Part shown: positions 9,300-19,662 of the stretch, piece by piece
How the letters are laid out: each line of letters opens with the position of its first letter
Position numbering within the stretch: position 1 is the first letter of the stretch
From: Nesterenkonia halophila
Lineage (GTDB): Bacteria > Actinomycetota > Actinomycetes > Actinomycetales > Micrococcaceae
Reading direction: 5' to 3'
NCBI RefSeq assembly: GCF_009467795.1
Contig: NZ_WIAX01000013.1
Location: forward strand, 225,655-289,654
Length of the DNA stretch: 64,000 nt
Program-made: the position numbers and the translations under genes
Notes under the pieces: generated by a model
The model's input: the letters and a program-made list of their open reading frames with translations, nothing else
Databases searched by the model: none
Told to the model about the DNA's origin: nothing

Positions 9300-12200
9300 G
9301 GGTCACCATCTGCTCGGTCTGTCGGGCGGCACGCGACCGGCGGACGTCCTCCACCAGTCGGCGTGCTCGGGCGTCGAAGCTGTGCTGCTCCCGCACCATG
9401 GCGGAGAGCTCCTCGCGGGCCTGCTGCGGGTAGAACTCCTCCGGATCCCTGTCCAAGATCTGCAGCAGCTCCCGCGGCGCGGTGAAGACGGCCAGGCGGT
9501 CGCCGAAGACCTCCTCCAGCCCCACGACGTCGTCGGTGACCAGGCGCCCGCCGGCGGCCAGCACGTCGAAGATCCGGTTGGAGAGGAAGCCCTCGTCGCG
9601 CATCTGCGGCCAGTGGTCGTTGAGCACCCACCGCGCCGAGGCGTAGTAACGGGCCAGCTGCTCGTTCGGCAGCGTCTCGCCGGCGATGACCTCCTCGGGA
9701 ACCTGCGATTCCCAGTCCTTCCCCCAGATGCTCAGCGGCACTCCCGCATGGGCGGCGTGCCAGGCGGCGGGCCGGTACTGACGGCGCGAGTTGCCCACCA
9801 TCAGCGCCCGGCTCTCCAGCTCGGGGATCAGCTCCTCGTCGAGGTGGAAGCGCCGCGCGTCGGTGCACTGCAGCAGCGGCTCGACGGCGACGCCCCACTG
9901 TTCGCCGGCCGTCCGCGCCCACGGCATGCTCGCCGCATAGCGCAGGTCGTACTTCTCCAGCTCCTTGGCCGAGACCTGCTCCGGATGACTGATGACCCAC
10001 AGCAGACTCGTGGCATTCGCCGGCAGCGGCACGTCGCGCAGCCCGCGGAGATTCAGCACCACATCCTCGAAGTCCGTGGTGCCGCGCAGCGCGTTCTCCT
10101 GGTAATCCACGTGCACCTGCTGCCCCAGGCGGCGCAGCGCGTCGGCGAGCGAGTTCGCGTAGTGGAAGTCGCCCCAGTTCGCCGCCTCCGCAGAGGCGGG
10201 CGCTCCGGTGCGGATCGCCCAGCGCAGCTGCTCCGGACGCTCGGCGACCTGCACCGTGCCCGAGGGCACCCAGGTAGCATCCGTCCAGCGCGCGGCGTCG
10301 GCGGGGAAGGACTGGGCGGTGTACTGCGAGTAGAGCGCCTCCGCCCCGACGGCGGCCAGCGCCTGTTCACTGCCCGACGGCGGCGTCGGCCAGAGCTCGG
10401 CGAAAGTCCGCACGTCGTCGGGGTGCCGGTTGCCGTGGCCGGCCCAGCCGCGCCGCTCCGTCCGCACGGTGACCTCAGTCTGTGTGCGCACCGGCAGTTC
10501 GACGGCCCGCGCCAGCTTCTGCGAGAGATCGATGTCCGTCCAGAGGCCGGCCAGCTGCGTCGACAGCCCGCGGACGGAGAGCAGATCCCGGGTCCGCGCC
10601 AGCAGCGGGAACGGCGCTCCGGGCACGGTGATCACCTGGCCCGAGTCCAGGATGGTCGTCGGCATCCCGGCCAGCAGCGGCACCGGGTCGCGTCCGTGCC
10701 GGGGATACACGACGCCGGCGTCCTCGACGAGCAGCGTGCGGCCCAGCACCGTCGGATGCACCGCTGCCGAGCCGTCGAGCGCCGTCCGCAGCTCGTCCAG
10801 CCCGCCGGACTGCACCGCGGGGGCGGCGCCGGCGTCGACGATCAGCGTCTGCGCGCCGCGGGCCTGCCGCAGCGCGGCGTTGACGTAGCTGGGACGGTCG
10901 CCGCGCAGTCCGGCCGGCAGCACGCGCACCTCGGCATCGGAGAGCTCCAGGGCGCGGCACTGGGCGAGCAGCGCGGCGTCATGGGTCCGCGGGGTCAGGA
11001 GGAACTCGACGCGGCACGACGGCGAGCCGGCCAGCATCCCGGTGATGAACTCCGCCGCCTCGGAGACGTCGGCGACATCGTCGAGGACGACGGTGACCAG
11101 ATCCTCGTCCAGCGACGGTGCGGGCTCGGCCTCGAACTCCCGCCAAGCCTGCCGGTCGCCGACGTGGAAGTTCCACGCCTTCGACTCGAACTCGCTGATC
11201 CGGTGCGGGTCCGAGTCCGCCTCGCTGTACCGGACGCCGACGAACGGCACCTGATGCATCTCCGCGGCCGTCGAGAGCTTCAGCACGAGGTCATAGTCGA
11301 CGGCGCGACGCAGGCCCTCGTCGAAGCCGCCGACCTCGTCGAGGATCCCGCGGACGGCGACGATCGCCGTCTGGTCCACGGAGTTGCCGATCCGCAGCGA
11401 CTCGCGCGTCGGTGGGACGGCGCGGAGCACGGGCTCACCGCCCATGGTCACCTCGCAGGCGGCGAAGCCGACCTGGTGGCCCTCGGTGACGAGCACGGCC
11501 AGCATCGTGCGCAGGAACTCGGGATCCCATTCCTTGTCCGAGTCGAGGAAGGCCACGTACTCGCCCCGGGCGGCGGCCAGGCCCTGGTTGCGCGCGCGGC
11601 TGACGCCTCCGTGGTCCAGGCCGATGTACCGGACCCTCTCGTCGCGTGCGGCGAGGGAACGCGCCACGGACTCGGTGTCGTCGGTCGAGCCGTCGTCGAC
11701 GACCAGCAGCTCCCAGCGGGTGTAGGTCTGGCGCTGGACCGACTCGACGGCCGCGCGCAGCACGGAAGCACGGTTCCACGTCGGCAGGATGACGGAGGCC
11801 AGCGGCGCCTCGCCCCGGTCCTCGACAGGGCGGAAGTCCTCGCGCGCCGCGTCGAGCTCCGGCGTCGTCCCGGGCATCTCCGAGGCGCCGACCAGGGGAT
11901 CGTGCCGTCGGGCCGCCTCGGCGTGGTCGGACTGGGCGGCGGCGACCCTGCCGCGCAGAGCCTGCAGCGTGACCTCCTCGCCGAAGAGCTCGGGATCGAC
12001 CGGCACCACGCTCTCCGCCGCGGCCCCGGCGAGGAAGTGGTCCAGCAGGCTCTCCTCTTCGGGCAGTCCGACGCCGGCGGCGGCGAGCCGACTCCGGCAC
12101 TCCTCCGCGGAGAAGAGCCCGGCGGCGAGCACCTCGCGCAGCAGCGTCTCCTCGTCCGGCATCTCCTCGGCCTCGCCGGGCCGCCGTGGGCTGCCCGGGC

Positions 12201-12678
12201 CCGAGCCGGCGCCGCCGGCCCCGGAGGAGCGGGGCGGGCGGGCGATGCTCGTGATCCGGCGCCGCAGCGAGCGCTGAGCGCGCAGCTGGACGGCGACGGC
12301 GACCAGCCACAGTCCGGCCGTGCCGATCCAGGCCACGGCCTGGGCGCCGAGCAGACCGGCGACCAGCACCGCGGCCCAGAGGAGGAGCCCGACGGCGGCG
12401 CCGCGCCAGGCGTCGCGCCCGGACTGCGGCGCCGTCGTCATGCCCGAGACCTTCCGGCCGGCCGCGCGGGCGGTCTCGCGGCGCACCCGGGTGCGCAGCT
12501 CGGCCAGCAGCTGCCGGGCCCGGGTCCAGAACTGCGTCTGCAGCCCCAGCGTCGCCAGCGCGAAGGTGCTCATCAGCACCGGCATCGCCCGCTGCGCGTC
12601 GAGGACCGCGGCGAGGACCACCAGCCCGGCGAGCGCCGCCGCTGCCACGGCGAGGAGTCGTCCCCTCTGCTCACGCAT
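9289..12678 (-). CDS. large membrane-associated glycosyltransferase with GT2 and CgeB-like GT domains
   Basis: The 1129-residue product begins with four hydrophobic stretches within residues 1-135, then a linker, then a GT2 catalytic domain from about residue 293 ('SVILPTWNRASVL', 'VVDDGSTDDT', 'GVSRARNQGL', 'AFLDSDKEWD'). The last 300 residues form a second glycosyltransferase-like domain ('WGDFHYANSLADALRRLG', 'LLWVISHPE', 'LNDHWPQMRDEGFLSNR') of the CgeB/Glyco_trans_1_2 type. A paralogue of this C-terminal half is encoded at 20756-22825. ATG 12678 is chosen because GAGGAGG lies 6 bases upstream; the gene overlaps the end of the RgpF-like gene by 8 bases. It probably adds two residues of the repeat unit; donor sugars are unknown. 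Confidence 0.75.
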   Translation of the reverse strand: MREQRGRLLAVAAAALAGLVVLAAVLDAQRAMPVLMSTFALATLGLQTQFWTRARQLLAELRTRVRRETARAAGRKVSGMTTAPQSGRDAWRGAAVGLLLWAAVLVAGLLGAQAVAWIGTAGLWLVAVAVQLRAQRSLRRRITSIARPPRSSGAGGAGSGPGSPRRPGEAEEMPDEETLLREVLAAGLFSAEECRSRLAAAGVGLPEEESLLDHFLAGAAAESVVPVDPELFGEEVTLQALRGRVAAAQSDHAEAARRHDPLVGASEMPGTTPELDAAREDFRPVEDRGEAPLASVILPTWNRASVLRAAVESVQRQTYTRWELLVVDDGSTDDTESVARSLAARDERVRYIGLDHGGVSRARNQGLAAARGEYVAFLDSDKEWDPEFLRTMLAVLVTEGHQVGFAACEVTMGGEPVLRAVPPTRESLRIGNSVDQTAIVAVRGILDEVGGFDEGLRRAVDYDLVLKLSTAAEMHQVPFVGVRYSEADSDPHRISEFESKAWNFHVGDRQAWREFEAEPAPSLDEDLVTVVLDDVADVSEAAEFITGMLAGSPSCRVEFLLTPRTHDAALLAQCRALELSDAEVRVLPAGLRGDRPSYVNAALRQARGAQTLIVDAGAAPAVQSGGLDELRTALDGSAAVHPTVLGRTLLVEDAGVVYPRHGRDPVPLLAGMPTTILDSGQVITVPGAPFPLLARTRDLLSVRGLSTQLAGLWTDIDLSQKLARAVELPVRTQTEVTVRTERRGWAGHGNRHPDDVRTFAELWPTPPSGSEQALAAVGAEALYSQYTAQSFPADAARWTDATWVPSGTVQVAERPEQLRWAIRTGAPASAEAANWGDFHYANSLADALRRLGQQVHVDYQENALRGTTDFEDVVLNLRGLRDVPLPANATSLLWVISHPEQVSAKELEKYDLRYAASMPWARTAGEQWGVAVEPLLQCTDARRFHLDEELIPELESRALMVGNSRRQYRPAAWHAAHAGVPLSIWGKDWESQVPEEVIAGETLPNEQLARYYASARWVLNDHWPQMRDEGFLSNRIFDVLAAGGRLVTDDVVGLEEVFGDRLAVFTAPRELLQILDRDPEEFYPQQAREELSAMVREQHSFDARARRLVEDVRRSRAARQTEQMVTHDD

Positions 12679-13669
12679 GCCGCGCCTCCTCACGCGCCGG
12701 CGCCGGGGCGCCGGTCGCCGTCGTCGCCTCGTCCAGCAGGTATCCGATGCGCTTCCTCCGCAGCTCCTGGCGGGTGACCGGAAGGTTCTTCTCTCCGGGG
12801 CGGACCGGGTAGTTCTCCCGCGTGGCGTCCAGGAACTCGCGGACTTCGCCGAAGTGCTCCGGCTCGCGCGCGACGCAGGCGGCGAGGAGGTCGTCGGCGC
12901 CCAGCGCGTAGGGGTCGAAGCGCAGCGTGTCGAACTTCAGCAGCGGCAGTCGGGAGTCGTCGAGGATCCGGTCGGCGAAGGCGACCGCCGGATTCCACGG
13001 CTTCCCGTCCAGGTTGAAGCGGTGGACGTCGGCGATCACCTTGCTCGGATCCTGCAGATCCAGCCGGTGGGTGGTGAACCAGTGATAGCGGCGCCGTGCC
13101 AGGGCCTCCTCCTCCGCCGTGGGCTGGAAGTAGGCGCCCAGCGAGAAGCCGGCGGCCGCCATGGCGCGGGAGAAGCCGACCTCGTAGCGCTGGATCACCG
13201 CCATGCGATCCGAGACCGGCTCGAGGTCCTTCCAGAACCGTCGGAAGGCCTGCGACCCGGCCACGAAGCCGTTGACCAGCATGAAGAAGCTCTGCACATG
13301 GCCGCCGTGATGGTGGGAGTAGGTCATCCCCATGACGTCCACGGCGCGGGCCTGCGGGCTGTCGAAGATCTCGGCCGTCGGCACGGTGGGGCCGACGAAG
13401 GTGTCGTTGCAGATCAGGATCTGGCTGTACTGCCCGAGATCCCCGGCCACGTCCAGGCCCCATTTATAGCTGTAGAAGTCGTAGCCGAAGTTCTCCCGGG
13501 TCACGAACTCCACGCTCGGCGGCAGCTGCGCCGCGGCGTCCTCGGCGCCGGAGGTGGAGACGACGATGACCCGGTCGGCGGCGGCGGAATAGTCCTGCAC
13601 GGCCCGCAGCGTGTGCGGGCGCAGGCGGCGCTGCACGTCGAAAAGCGCCATCACGACCAGGCGACTCAT
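12671..13669 (-). CDS. RgpF-like rhamnan synthesis F family protein
   Basis: The 332-residue product contains 'ENFGYDFYSYKWGL' and 'ILICNDTFVGPTVP', which correspond to the signature blocks of the rhamnan synthesis F family (R-x-N-x-G-y-D-F-x-x-Y...NDS-x-x-GP). In streptococci RgpF is needed for rhamnose-glucose wall polysaccharide, and the family is found next to rhamnosyltransferases. It is the first gene of a minus-strand unit that continues into the large glycosyltransferase (8-base overlap) and the AlgX-like gene (11-base overlap). The upstream 200-base gap faces the phosphatase gene and must hold both divergent promoters. Confidence 0.75.
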   Translation of the reverse strand: MSRLVVMALFDVQRRLRPHTLRAVQDYSAAADRVIVVSTSGAEDAAAQLPPSVEFVTRENFGYDFYSYKWGLDVAGDLGQYSQILICNDTFVGPTVPTAEIFDSPQARAVDVMGMTYSHHHGGHVQSFFMLVNGFVAGSQAFRRFWKDLEPVSDRMAVIQRYEVGFSRAMAAAGFSLGAYFQPTAEEEALARRRYHWFTTHRLDLQDPSKVIADVHRFNLDGKPWNPAVAFADRILDDSRLPLLKFDTLRFDPYALGADDLLAACVAREPEHFGEVREFLDATRENYPVRPGEKNLPVTRQELRRKRIGYLLDEATTATGAPAPAREEARHA

Positions 13670-13869
13670 CGGCCGGCTCCTCCGCCGCCGTCGACAGCTC
13701 CCGCGGAGCCCGCCGCACGCCTCGTCCCCTGGGTCGTCACTGCGGAGCCCCTCTCTCGCTCGTCTCGCTCTGTCGCCTGCAGTCGTGTCCGTGCCGCCGG
13801 TCAGTGTACCGGCCGTCGACGACGGCCCCGCGCCCGCCGCCGCGCGAGATGCGACGTAGACTGCCGACG

Positions 13870-14574
13870 ATGACTCCTGCCGACGATTCCGAGGCCGCCC
13901 GCGCCGCCCTCGAGGAGGCCCACGCGCTGATCCTCGAGCTGCTGCCGCGGCTGCACGCGCTGCGCGCCGACGTCGCCGTCAAGGGCGACGACACCCCGGT
14001 CACTGCGGCCGACCGGCTCGTCCAGGCCGAGCTGGCGCAGCTGCTGCACGCCCAGTTCGACCAGCTGACCTTCGTCGGCGAGGAGGACCGGGCCGGCTGG
14101 GACGAGGAGGCGAGCGGCTGGGTCGCCGTCGTCGACCCGATCGACGGCACGGAGAACTTCGCCTCCGGCCTGCCCGAATGGGGCACCGCGATCGCGATCT
14201 TCCGCGACGGCCGCCACGCCGGCAGCATGATCGCCCTGCCGGATCTGAGCCTGCGGCTGATCACCGGCGACGTCGTGGAGCCGGCGAACTCGCGGATCAC
14301 CGCCTTCTCCTCCGGCGTCGACGATGCCCTGGTCCGGCAGATCGCCGAGACCCCGCAGGCGCGCATCATGGGCGCGGCCGTCTACAACCTCCACGGGGTG
14401 GTCACCGGCCGCTTCGCGCGCTTCGTCAACCCCGTCGGCGCCTACTCCTGGGACCTGCTGGCCGGTCTCGCGCTGGCCCGCGAGCACGGCTGCCGGGTGC
14501 TGGTCGACGACGTCGAGTACGACGGCGGCTACCTCGCGCCGGGCATGCAGCACCGGGTCGACATCCGGCGCTGA
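13870..14574 (+). CDS. inositol monophosphatase / PAP-phosphatase family protein
   Basis: The 234-residue protein shows the three metal-site elements of the Li-sensitive, Mg-dependent phosphatase superfamily: 'GEED' at residues 70-73, 'VDPIDGTENF' at 88-97, and a late 'YSWDLLAGLALA'. Family members hydrolyse inositol-1-phosphate, histidinol phosphate, fructose-1,6-bisphosphate or 3'-phosphoadenosine 5'-phosphate (CysQ). PAP removal would suit a locus with a sulfotransferase, but the sequence does not decide between substrates. No strong ribosome site exists; ATG 13870 gives the usual family N-terminus, and ATG 13849 is the alternative. It stands alone on the plus strand and converges with the rmlC-rmlD gene, 21 bases away. 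Confidence 0.75.
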   Translation: MTPADDSEAARAALEEAHALILELLPRLHALRADVAVKGDDTPVTAADRLVQAELAQLLHAQFDQLTFVGEEDRAGWDEEASGWVAVVDPIDGTENFASGLPEWGTAIAIFRDGRHAGSMIALPDLSLRLITGDVVEPANSRITAFSSGVDDALVRQIAETPQARIMGAAVYNLHGVVTGRFARFVNPVGAYSWDLLAGLALAREHGCRVLVDDVEYDGGYLAPGMQHRVDIRR

Positions 14575-14595
14575 CGCGCTCATCCGCTCAGCCGC

Positions 14596-16062
14596 TCAGC
14601 TGCTCCTCAGGTGCTCGGCGAGCGCCTCGAACTGGTCGGCCGGGGCGAATCCGGTCGCCTCCAGCTTGGACAGGTCGAAGGTGCTCTGCGCCGGACGCGG
14701 GGCCACGCCCTCCTTGCCGGCGAAGTACTCGGCCGTGGTGATCGGGGCGACCCGGGCGGGGTCGTGGCCGGTGAGCTCGTAGACCTTCGCCGCGACGTCG
14801 GCCCAGGCGACCGGCTCGCCGTTGTTCGAGACGTTGTAGGTGCCGTACGGCGCCCCGCTCACCAGCAGGTGGTCGACGGCGGCGGCGATCGTGGTGGTGA
14901 AGCTCAGCCGGCCGATCTGGTCGCTGACCACCGTCGGGTCCACGCCCTTCTCCGCGAGCGCGGCCATCGTGGCCACGAAGTTCTTCCCCTCCCCGATCAC
15001 CCAGGAGGTGCGCAGGATGTAGTGCCGCGGCGCGACGGCGACGGCGTGGTCGCCGGCGGCCTTGGACTGGCCGTAGACGCCCAGCGGGGCGAAGGGCTCG
15101 TCCTCCGGATGCAGCTCGCGGGTGCCGTCGAAGACGTAGTCGGTGGAGAGGTGCACCAGCGTCAGCCGGTGCTCGGCGGCGATCCGCGCCAGCGCGGCGG
15201 GCCCGGCGGCGTTGGCCGCCCAGGCGGCCGCGCGGCCCTCGGGCGTCTCGGCGGCGTCGACGGCGGTGTACGCGCCGGCGTTGACCACCGTGTCGTACTC
15301 CGCCCAGGAGAACTGCGCCAGCGACTCCGGTCGGGAGAGGTCCAGGGTCTCGCGGCCGACGACGTCGACGTCGTCGCGGGAGTCCCACAGCGCGGCCAGC
15401 GCCCGGCCGAGCTGGCCGGAGGCGCCGAGGACCAGGGTGCGGCGCGGCTTCATCGGAGTGACCTCGGCCAGCCGCGGATGCGCCTGGTCCTTCGCCGAGA
15501 GCTCGCCGTCCTGGAGCGGGATCGGCCACGGGATCGCGGCGGTCTCGTCGGCGAGGTTCAGGAAGGTGTACTCGCTCTGCGCCTCGGCCGACCAGTGGTC
15601 GTTGACCAGATAGGTGTAGGCGGTGCCCTCCTCCAGGGCCTGGAAGGCGTTGCCGACGCCGCGCGGGACGAAGACCGCCACCGACGGGTCGATCTCGCAC
15701 CAGTAGGTCGCCCCGAAGGTCGGGCCCTCGCGCAGGTCCACCCACGCGCCGAAGACGCGCCCGGCGGCCACCGAGATGAACTTGTCCCAGGGCTCGGCAT
15801 GGATCCCGCGCGTCACCCCCGGCGAGGCGTTGAAGCTGATGTTGTTCTGCACCGGGCCGAAGTCCTCCAGGCCCAGGGCGGTCATCTTCTCGCGCTGCCA
15901 GTTCTCCTTGAACCAGCCGCGGCTGTCCCCGTGGACGGCCAGGTCGATGACCTTGAATCCGGGGATCGGGGTGTCCTCGACGGCCAGCGGCCCGCCGGTC
16001 CGCAGCTCATGCGTCGTCGTGTCGGTGCTGTCCCCGCTGTTCGCCTCAGTGCTCTCCGTCAT
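14596..16062 (-). CDS. rmlCD: bifunctional dTDP-4-dehydrorhamnose 3,5-epimerase / dTDP-4-dehydrorhamnose reductase (RmlC-RmlD fusion)
   Basis: The 488-residue protein joins the last two steps of dTDP-L-rhamnose synthesis. Residues 35-180 form the RmlC cupin ('GVTRGIHAEPWDKF', 'AGRVFGAWVDLREGPTFG'), keeping the His of the R-G-x-H motif. From about residue 205 the RmlD reductase begins ('TLVLGASGQLGRALA'), with 'NAGAYTAVDAAE', 'STDYVFDG' and 'YGQSKAAGD' (the Y-x-x-x-K pair). The cupin has 'PRGVGNAFQ' where stand-alone RmlC usually has 'P-x-GFAHGF'; I believe this is common to actinobacterial fusions. ATG 16062 follows the rmlB stop by 2 bases, so translation is coupled to rmlB. Confidence 0.88.
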   Translation of the reverse strand: MTESTEANSGDSTDTTTHELRTGGPLAVEDTPIPGFKVIDLAVHGDSRGWFKENWQREKMTALGLEDFGPVQNNISFNASPGVTRGIHAEPWDKFISVAAGRVFGAWVDLREGPTFGATYWCEIDPSVAVFVPRGVGNAFQALEEGTAYTYLVNDHWSAEAQSEYTFLNLADETAAIPWPIPLQDGELSAKDQAHPRLAEVTPMKPRRTLVLGASGQLGRALAALWDSRDDVDVVGRETLDLSRPESLAQFSWAEYDTVVNAGAYTAVDAAETPEGRAAAWAANAAGPAALARIAAEHRLTLVHLSTDYVFDGTRELHPEDEPFAPLGVYGQSKAAGDHAVAVAPRHYILRTSWVIGEGKNFVATMAALAEKGVDPTVVSDQIGRLSFTTTIAAAVDHLLVSGAPYGTYNVSNNGEPVAWADVAAKVYELTGHDPARVAPITTAEYFAGKEGVAPRPAQSTFDLSKLEATGFAPADQFEALAEHLRSS

Positions 16063-16064
16063 GC

Positions 16065-17136
<1,072 letters not shown>

Positions 17137-18012
17137 ATGGCACGCAAGGGAATCATCCTCGCCGGGGGATCGGGCACGCGGCTCCACCCGATCACGCGGG
17201 CTGTTTCCAAGCAGCTGCTGCCCGTCTACGACAAGCCGATGATCTACCACCCGATCTCCACGCTGATGCTCGCCGGCATCCGCGAGATCCTCATCATCTC
17301 CACTCCGGAGGACATGCCGCAGTACCGGCAGCTGCTCGGCGACGGCGAGGACTTCGGCGTGCGCTTCGAGTACGCGGTCCAGGAGACCCCGGACGGGCTG
17401 GCCCAGGCCTTCATCATCGGCGAGGAGTTCATCGGCGACGACCCGGTCTGCCTGGTGCTCGGCGACAACATCTTCCACGGCCAGCACTTCTCCGAACAGC
17501 TGCGGCGGGCCAGTGCCCAGGAGCGCGGCGGCACGGTCTTCGGCTACCTGGTCAAGGACCCGGAGCGCTTCGGCGTCGTCGAGTTCGACGACGCGGGCCG
17601 GGCACTGACCATCGAGGAGAAGCCGGAGCACCCGCGCTCCCCCTACGCGGTGACCGGGCTGTACTTCTATGACAACGACGTCGTCGAGATCGCCAAGGGC
17701 GTGCAGCCCTCCGCACGCGGCGAGCTGGAGATCACCAGCATCAACAACGTCTACCTGGAGCGCGACGAGCTCACCGTCGAGCGGCTGGGCCGCGGCTTCG
17801 CCTGGCTGGACACCGGCACGCACGACAGCCTGCTGGAGGCCGCCCAGTACATCGAGACCGTCGAGAAGCGCCAGGGCCTGAAGGTCGCCTGTCTGGAGGA
17901 GGTCGCCTGGCAGCAGGGCTGGATCACCGACGAGCAGCTGACCGCCGCCGGCGCCGCCCTGAAGAAGACCGACTACGGCCAGTACCTCCTGCAGCGGGTG
18001 CAGGGCCGCTGA
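17137..18012 (+). CDS. rmlA: glucose-1-phosphate thymidylyltransferase
   Basis: The 291-residue enzyme couples dTTP and glucose-1-phosphate to dTDP-glucose, the first committed step to dTDP-L-rhamnose. The N-terminal '[16 protein letters not shown]' is the nucleotide-binding signature G-G-x-G-T-R, followed by '[16 protein letters not shown]', 'LGDNIFHGQ' and '[20 protein letters not shown]', all typical of RmlA. Length and motifs match the classical enzyme over its whole length. ATG 17137 has CAGGAG 6 bases upstream. The NeuB-type fusion gene starts 22 bases downstream on the same strand, so the two are probably co-transcribed. Confidence 0.95.
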   Translation: MARKGIILAGGSGTRLHPITRAVSKQLLPVYDKPMIYHPISTLMLAGIREILIISTPEDMPQYRQLLGDGEDFGVRFEYAVQETPDGLAQAFIIGEEFIGDDPVCLVLGDNIFHGQHFSEQLRRASAQERGGTVFGYLVKDPERFGVVEFDDAGRALTIEEKPEHPRSPYAVTGLYFYDNDVVEIAKGVQPSARGELEITSINNVYLERDELTVERLGRGFAWLDTGTHDSLLEAAQYIETVEKRQGLKVACLEEVAWQQGWITDEQLTAAGAALKKTDYGQYLLQRVQGR

Positions 18013-18034
18013 GCGCCGGAAGGTGCCTCCCGCC

Positions 18035-19627
18035 ATGACCGTCGATCCGCCCGATCCCTCCGTCGATCCCGCGGTCGCGGTGAATCGGCTGGCCGCCGAC
18101 CTCGCGCCGGCCTCCAGCACCGACACCATCGTCATCCTCGGCAAGGGTCCCTCCGCCGAGGGGGTCTCGCCGCAGGTCTTCGCCGGGAACCTGGTCATCG
18201 GCATCAACGACGCCGAGCGCATCCAGCCCACCGACGTCACCATCTTCCACGAGGACTGGGTGGCCGACTCGCTGCACGACGGCGGGCTGCGCGCCTCCGC
18301 CTACGTGACCTCCGCGGAGTTCGAGGCGCCGGGACGCGCCGTCGTCCGGGCGCCGCACCAGCCGCTGGGAAGCAATGAGGAGGACCTCATGCTCTCCCGC
18401 TTCCAGGACCGCGAGGAGTTCGCCGTCGAGGGCGCGATCTTCCTCAGCGCCCTGGAGATCGCCCGCGCCGTGGCCGACCAGCGGGGCCGGACGCAGACCG
18501 TCTGGATGGTGGGCTTCGACTTCACCCCGGGCACCGGGCCGGCCCGCTCGGCGACGACGCAGTTCGCCCCGGACAGCTCCATCCGGCGGGCGAACCTGGA
18601 GCTGCAGCAGTACATCATGCGCAATGCGCTCTACGCGCTGCAGGACTCCAACCTGGACGTCCAGCATGTCGGCGCCAAGGAGTTCTCCGCGCTGACCGTC
18701 GAGGAGCTCAACGCCCGGCACCGCGTCGAAGTCTCCCAGTCGACGCGGGGACGGGCCGCGGACGAGGAGGAGCTCGTGGTCCCGCCGGTGGAGATCACCG
18801 CGGAGCTCACCACCAACCACTTCGGCGACCTGGACCGCCTCGAGCAGCTGGTCCGCGCCGCGCACGCCGCCGGCGCCGACTGGGTGAAGGTGCAGAAGCG
18901 CGACGTCGAGACCTTCTACACCCGCGAGCAGCTCGCCGCCCCCTATAAGTCGCCCTTCGGCACCACCTTCGGCGCCTACCGCCAGCAATTGGAGCTGGAT
19001 CTGGACGGCTTCCGCGTGCTGGACGAGCTCTGCGACGACCTGGGCATCGGGTGGTTCGCCTCCGTGCTGGACCAGCCGTCCTTCCAATGGATGCTGGACC
19101 ACCTCGACGTCCCGCGGGTGAAGCTGCCCTCGACCATCTCGGAGAAGCGGGATTATCTGCGCTTCGTCGCCGAGGAGTACACCGGTTCGCTGGTGATCTC
19201 CACCGGCATGACCGACGCCAGCTACGAGGACTGGCTGCTGGAGACCTTCACCCGCCAGGACACGCTCTACCTGCTCCACTGCAACTCCGCCTACCCCACC
19301 CCGGACGAGCACACGAACATCGGGGTGGTCCGCCACTACGCCCAGCTGGCCGCGCAGCGGGCCGCGGAATCCGGTCCGCGGATCGTGCCGGGGTACTCCA
19401 GCCACGACTTCGGCTGGATGGCCTCGGCGCTGGCCGTGGCCGGCGGCGCCGGCATGGTGGAGAAGCACGTGAAGCTCGGCAACACCGAGTGGGCGCACTT
19501 CGACGCCGTCGCCGTGGACCTCACCACCGAGGAATTCGCCGAGTACGTCTCCGCGATCCGTCAGGCGCAGGTGCACGTGGGGTCGGCGGAGAAGCGGATC
19601 ACCGCCAGCGAGCACCACAAGTACTGA
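18035..19627 (+). CDS. N-acetylneuraminate synthase (NeuB)-type protein with an extra N-terminal 'GKGPS' domain and no SAF domain
   Basis: The 530-residue protein has two parts. Residues 25-230 look like a Rossmann-type domain beginning 'TIVILGKGPSAEG' and continuing 'VIGINDAERI'; this G-x-G-P-S start occurs in DUF115/MptE-like and GT42-like proteins. Residues 255-530 are a NeuB TIM barrel: 'ITAELTTNHFGDLDRLE', 'GADWVKVQKRD', 'LVISTGMTDASYED', 'LLHCNSAYPTPDEH', 'PGYSSHDFGWM' and 'GMVEKHVKLG'. The two metal-binding His of NeuB are present in the last two motifs. NeuB condenses an N-acyl-hexosamine with phosphoenolpyruvate to a nonulosonic acid. The usual C-terminal antifreeze-like SAF domain is absent. 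A GTG at 18023 is an alternative start. Confidence 0.78.
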   Translation: MTVDPPDPSVDPAVAVNRLAADLAPASSTDTIVILGKGPSAEGVSPQVFAGNLVIGINDAERIQPTDVTIFHEDWVADSLHDGGLRASAYVTSAEFEAPGRAVVRAPHQPLGSNEEDLMLSRFQDREEFAVEGAIFLSALEIARAVADQRGRTQTVWMVGFDFTPGTGPARSATTQFAPDSSIRRANLELQQYIMRNALYALQDSNLDVQHVGAKEFSALTVEELNARHRVEVSQSTRGRAADEEELVVPPVEITAELTTNHFGDLDRLEQLVRAAHAAGADWVKVQKRDVETFYTREQLAAPYKSPFGTTFGAYRQQLELDLDGFRVLDELCDDLGIGWFASVLDQPSFQWMLDHLDVPRVKLPSTISEKRDYLRFVAEEYTGSLVISTGMTDASYEDWLLETFTRQDTLYLLHCNSAYPTPDEHTNIGVVRHYAQLAAQRAAESGPRIVPGYSSHDFGWMASALAVAGGAGMVEKHVKLGNTEWAHFDAVAVDLTTEEFAEYVSAIRQAQVHVGSAEKRITASEHHKY

Positions 19628-19662
19628 GCCGCGGGGGCCGAGCCGACCGGCACGGCGGCTCA
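19625..19662. terminator. bidirectional hairpin terminator between convergent genes
   Basis: TGAGCCGC at 19625-19632 pairs perfectly with GCGGCTCA at 19655-19662. The left arm carries the stop codon of the NeuB-type gene and the right arm the stop of the convergent ATP-grasp gene, so one 8-bp GC-rich stem can end both transcripts. There is no U-tract, which is normal for actinobacterial terminators. Confidence 0.5.

Noticed and set aside
9256..12777. Open frame of over 1100 codons opposite the GT2/CgeB-like gene
   Set aside because: Shadow of the real gene on the minus strand; composition is typical of antisense high-GC DNA.
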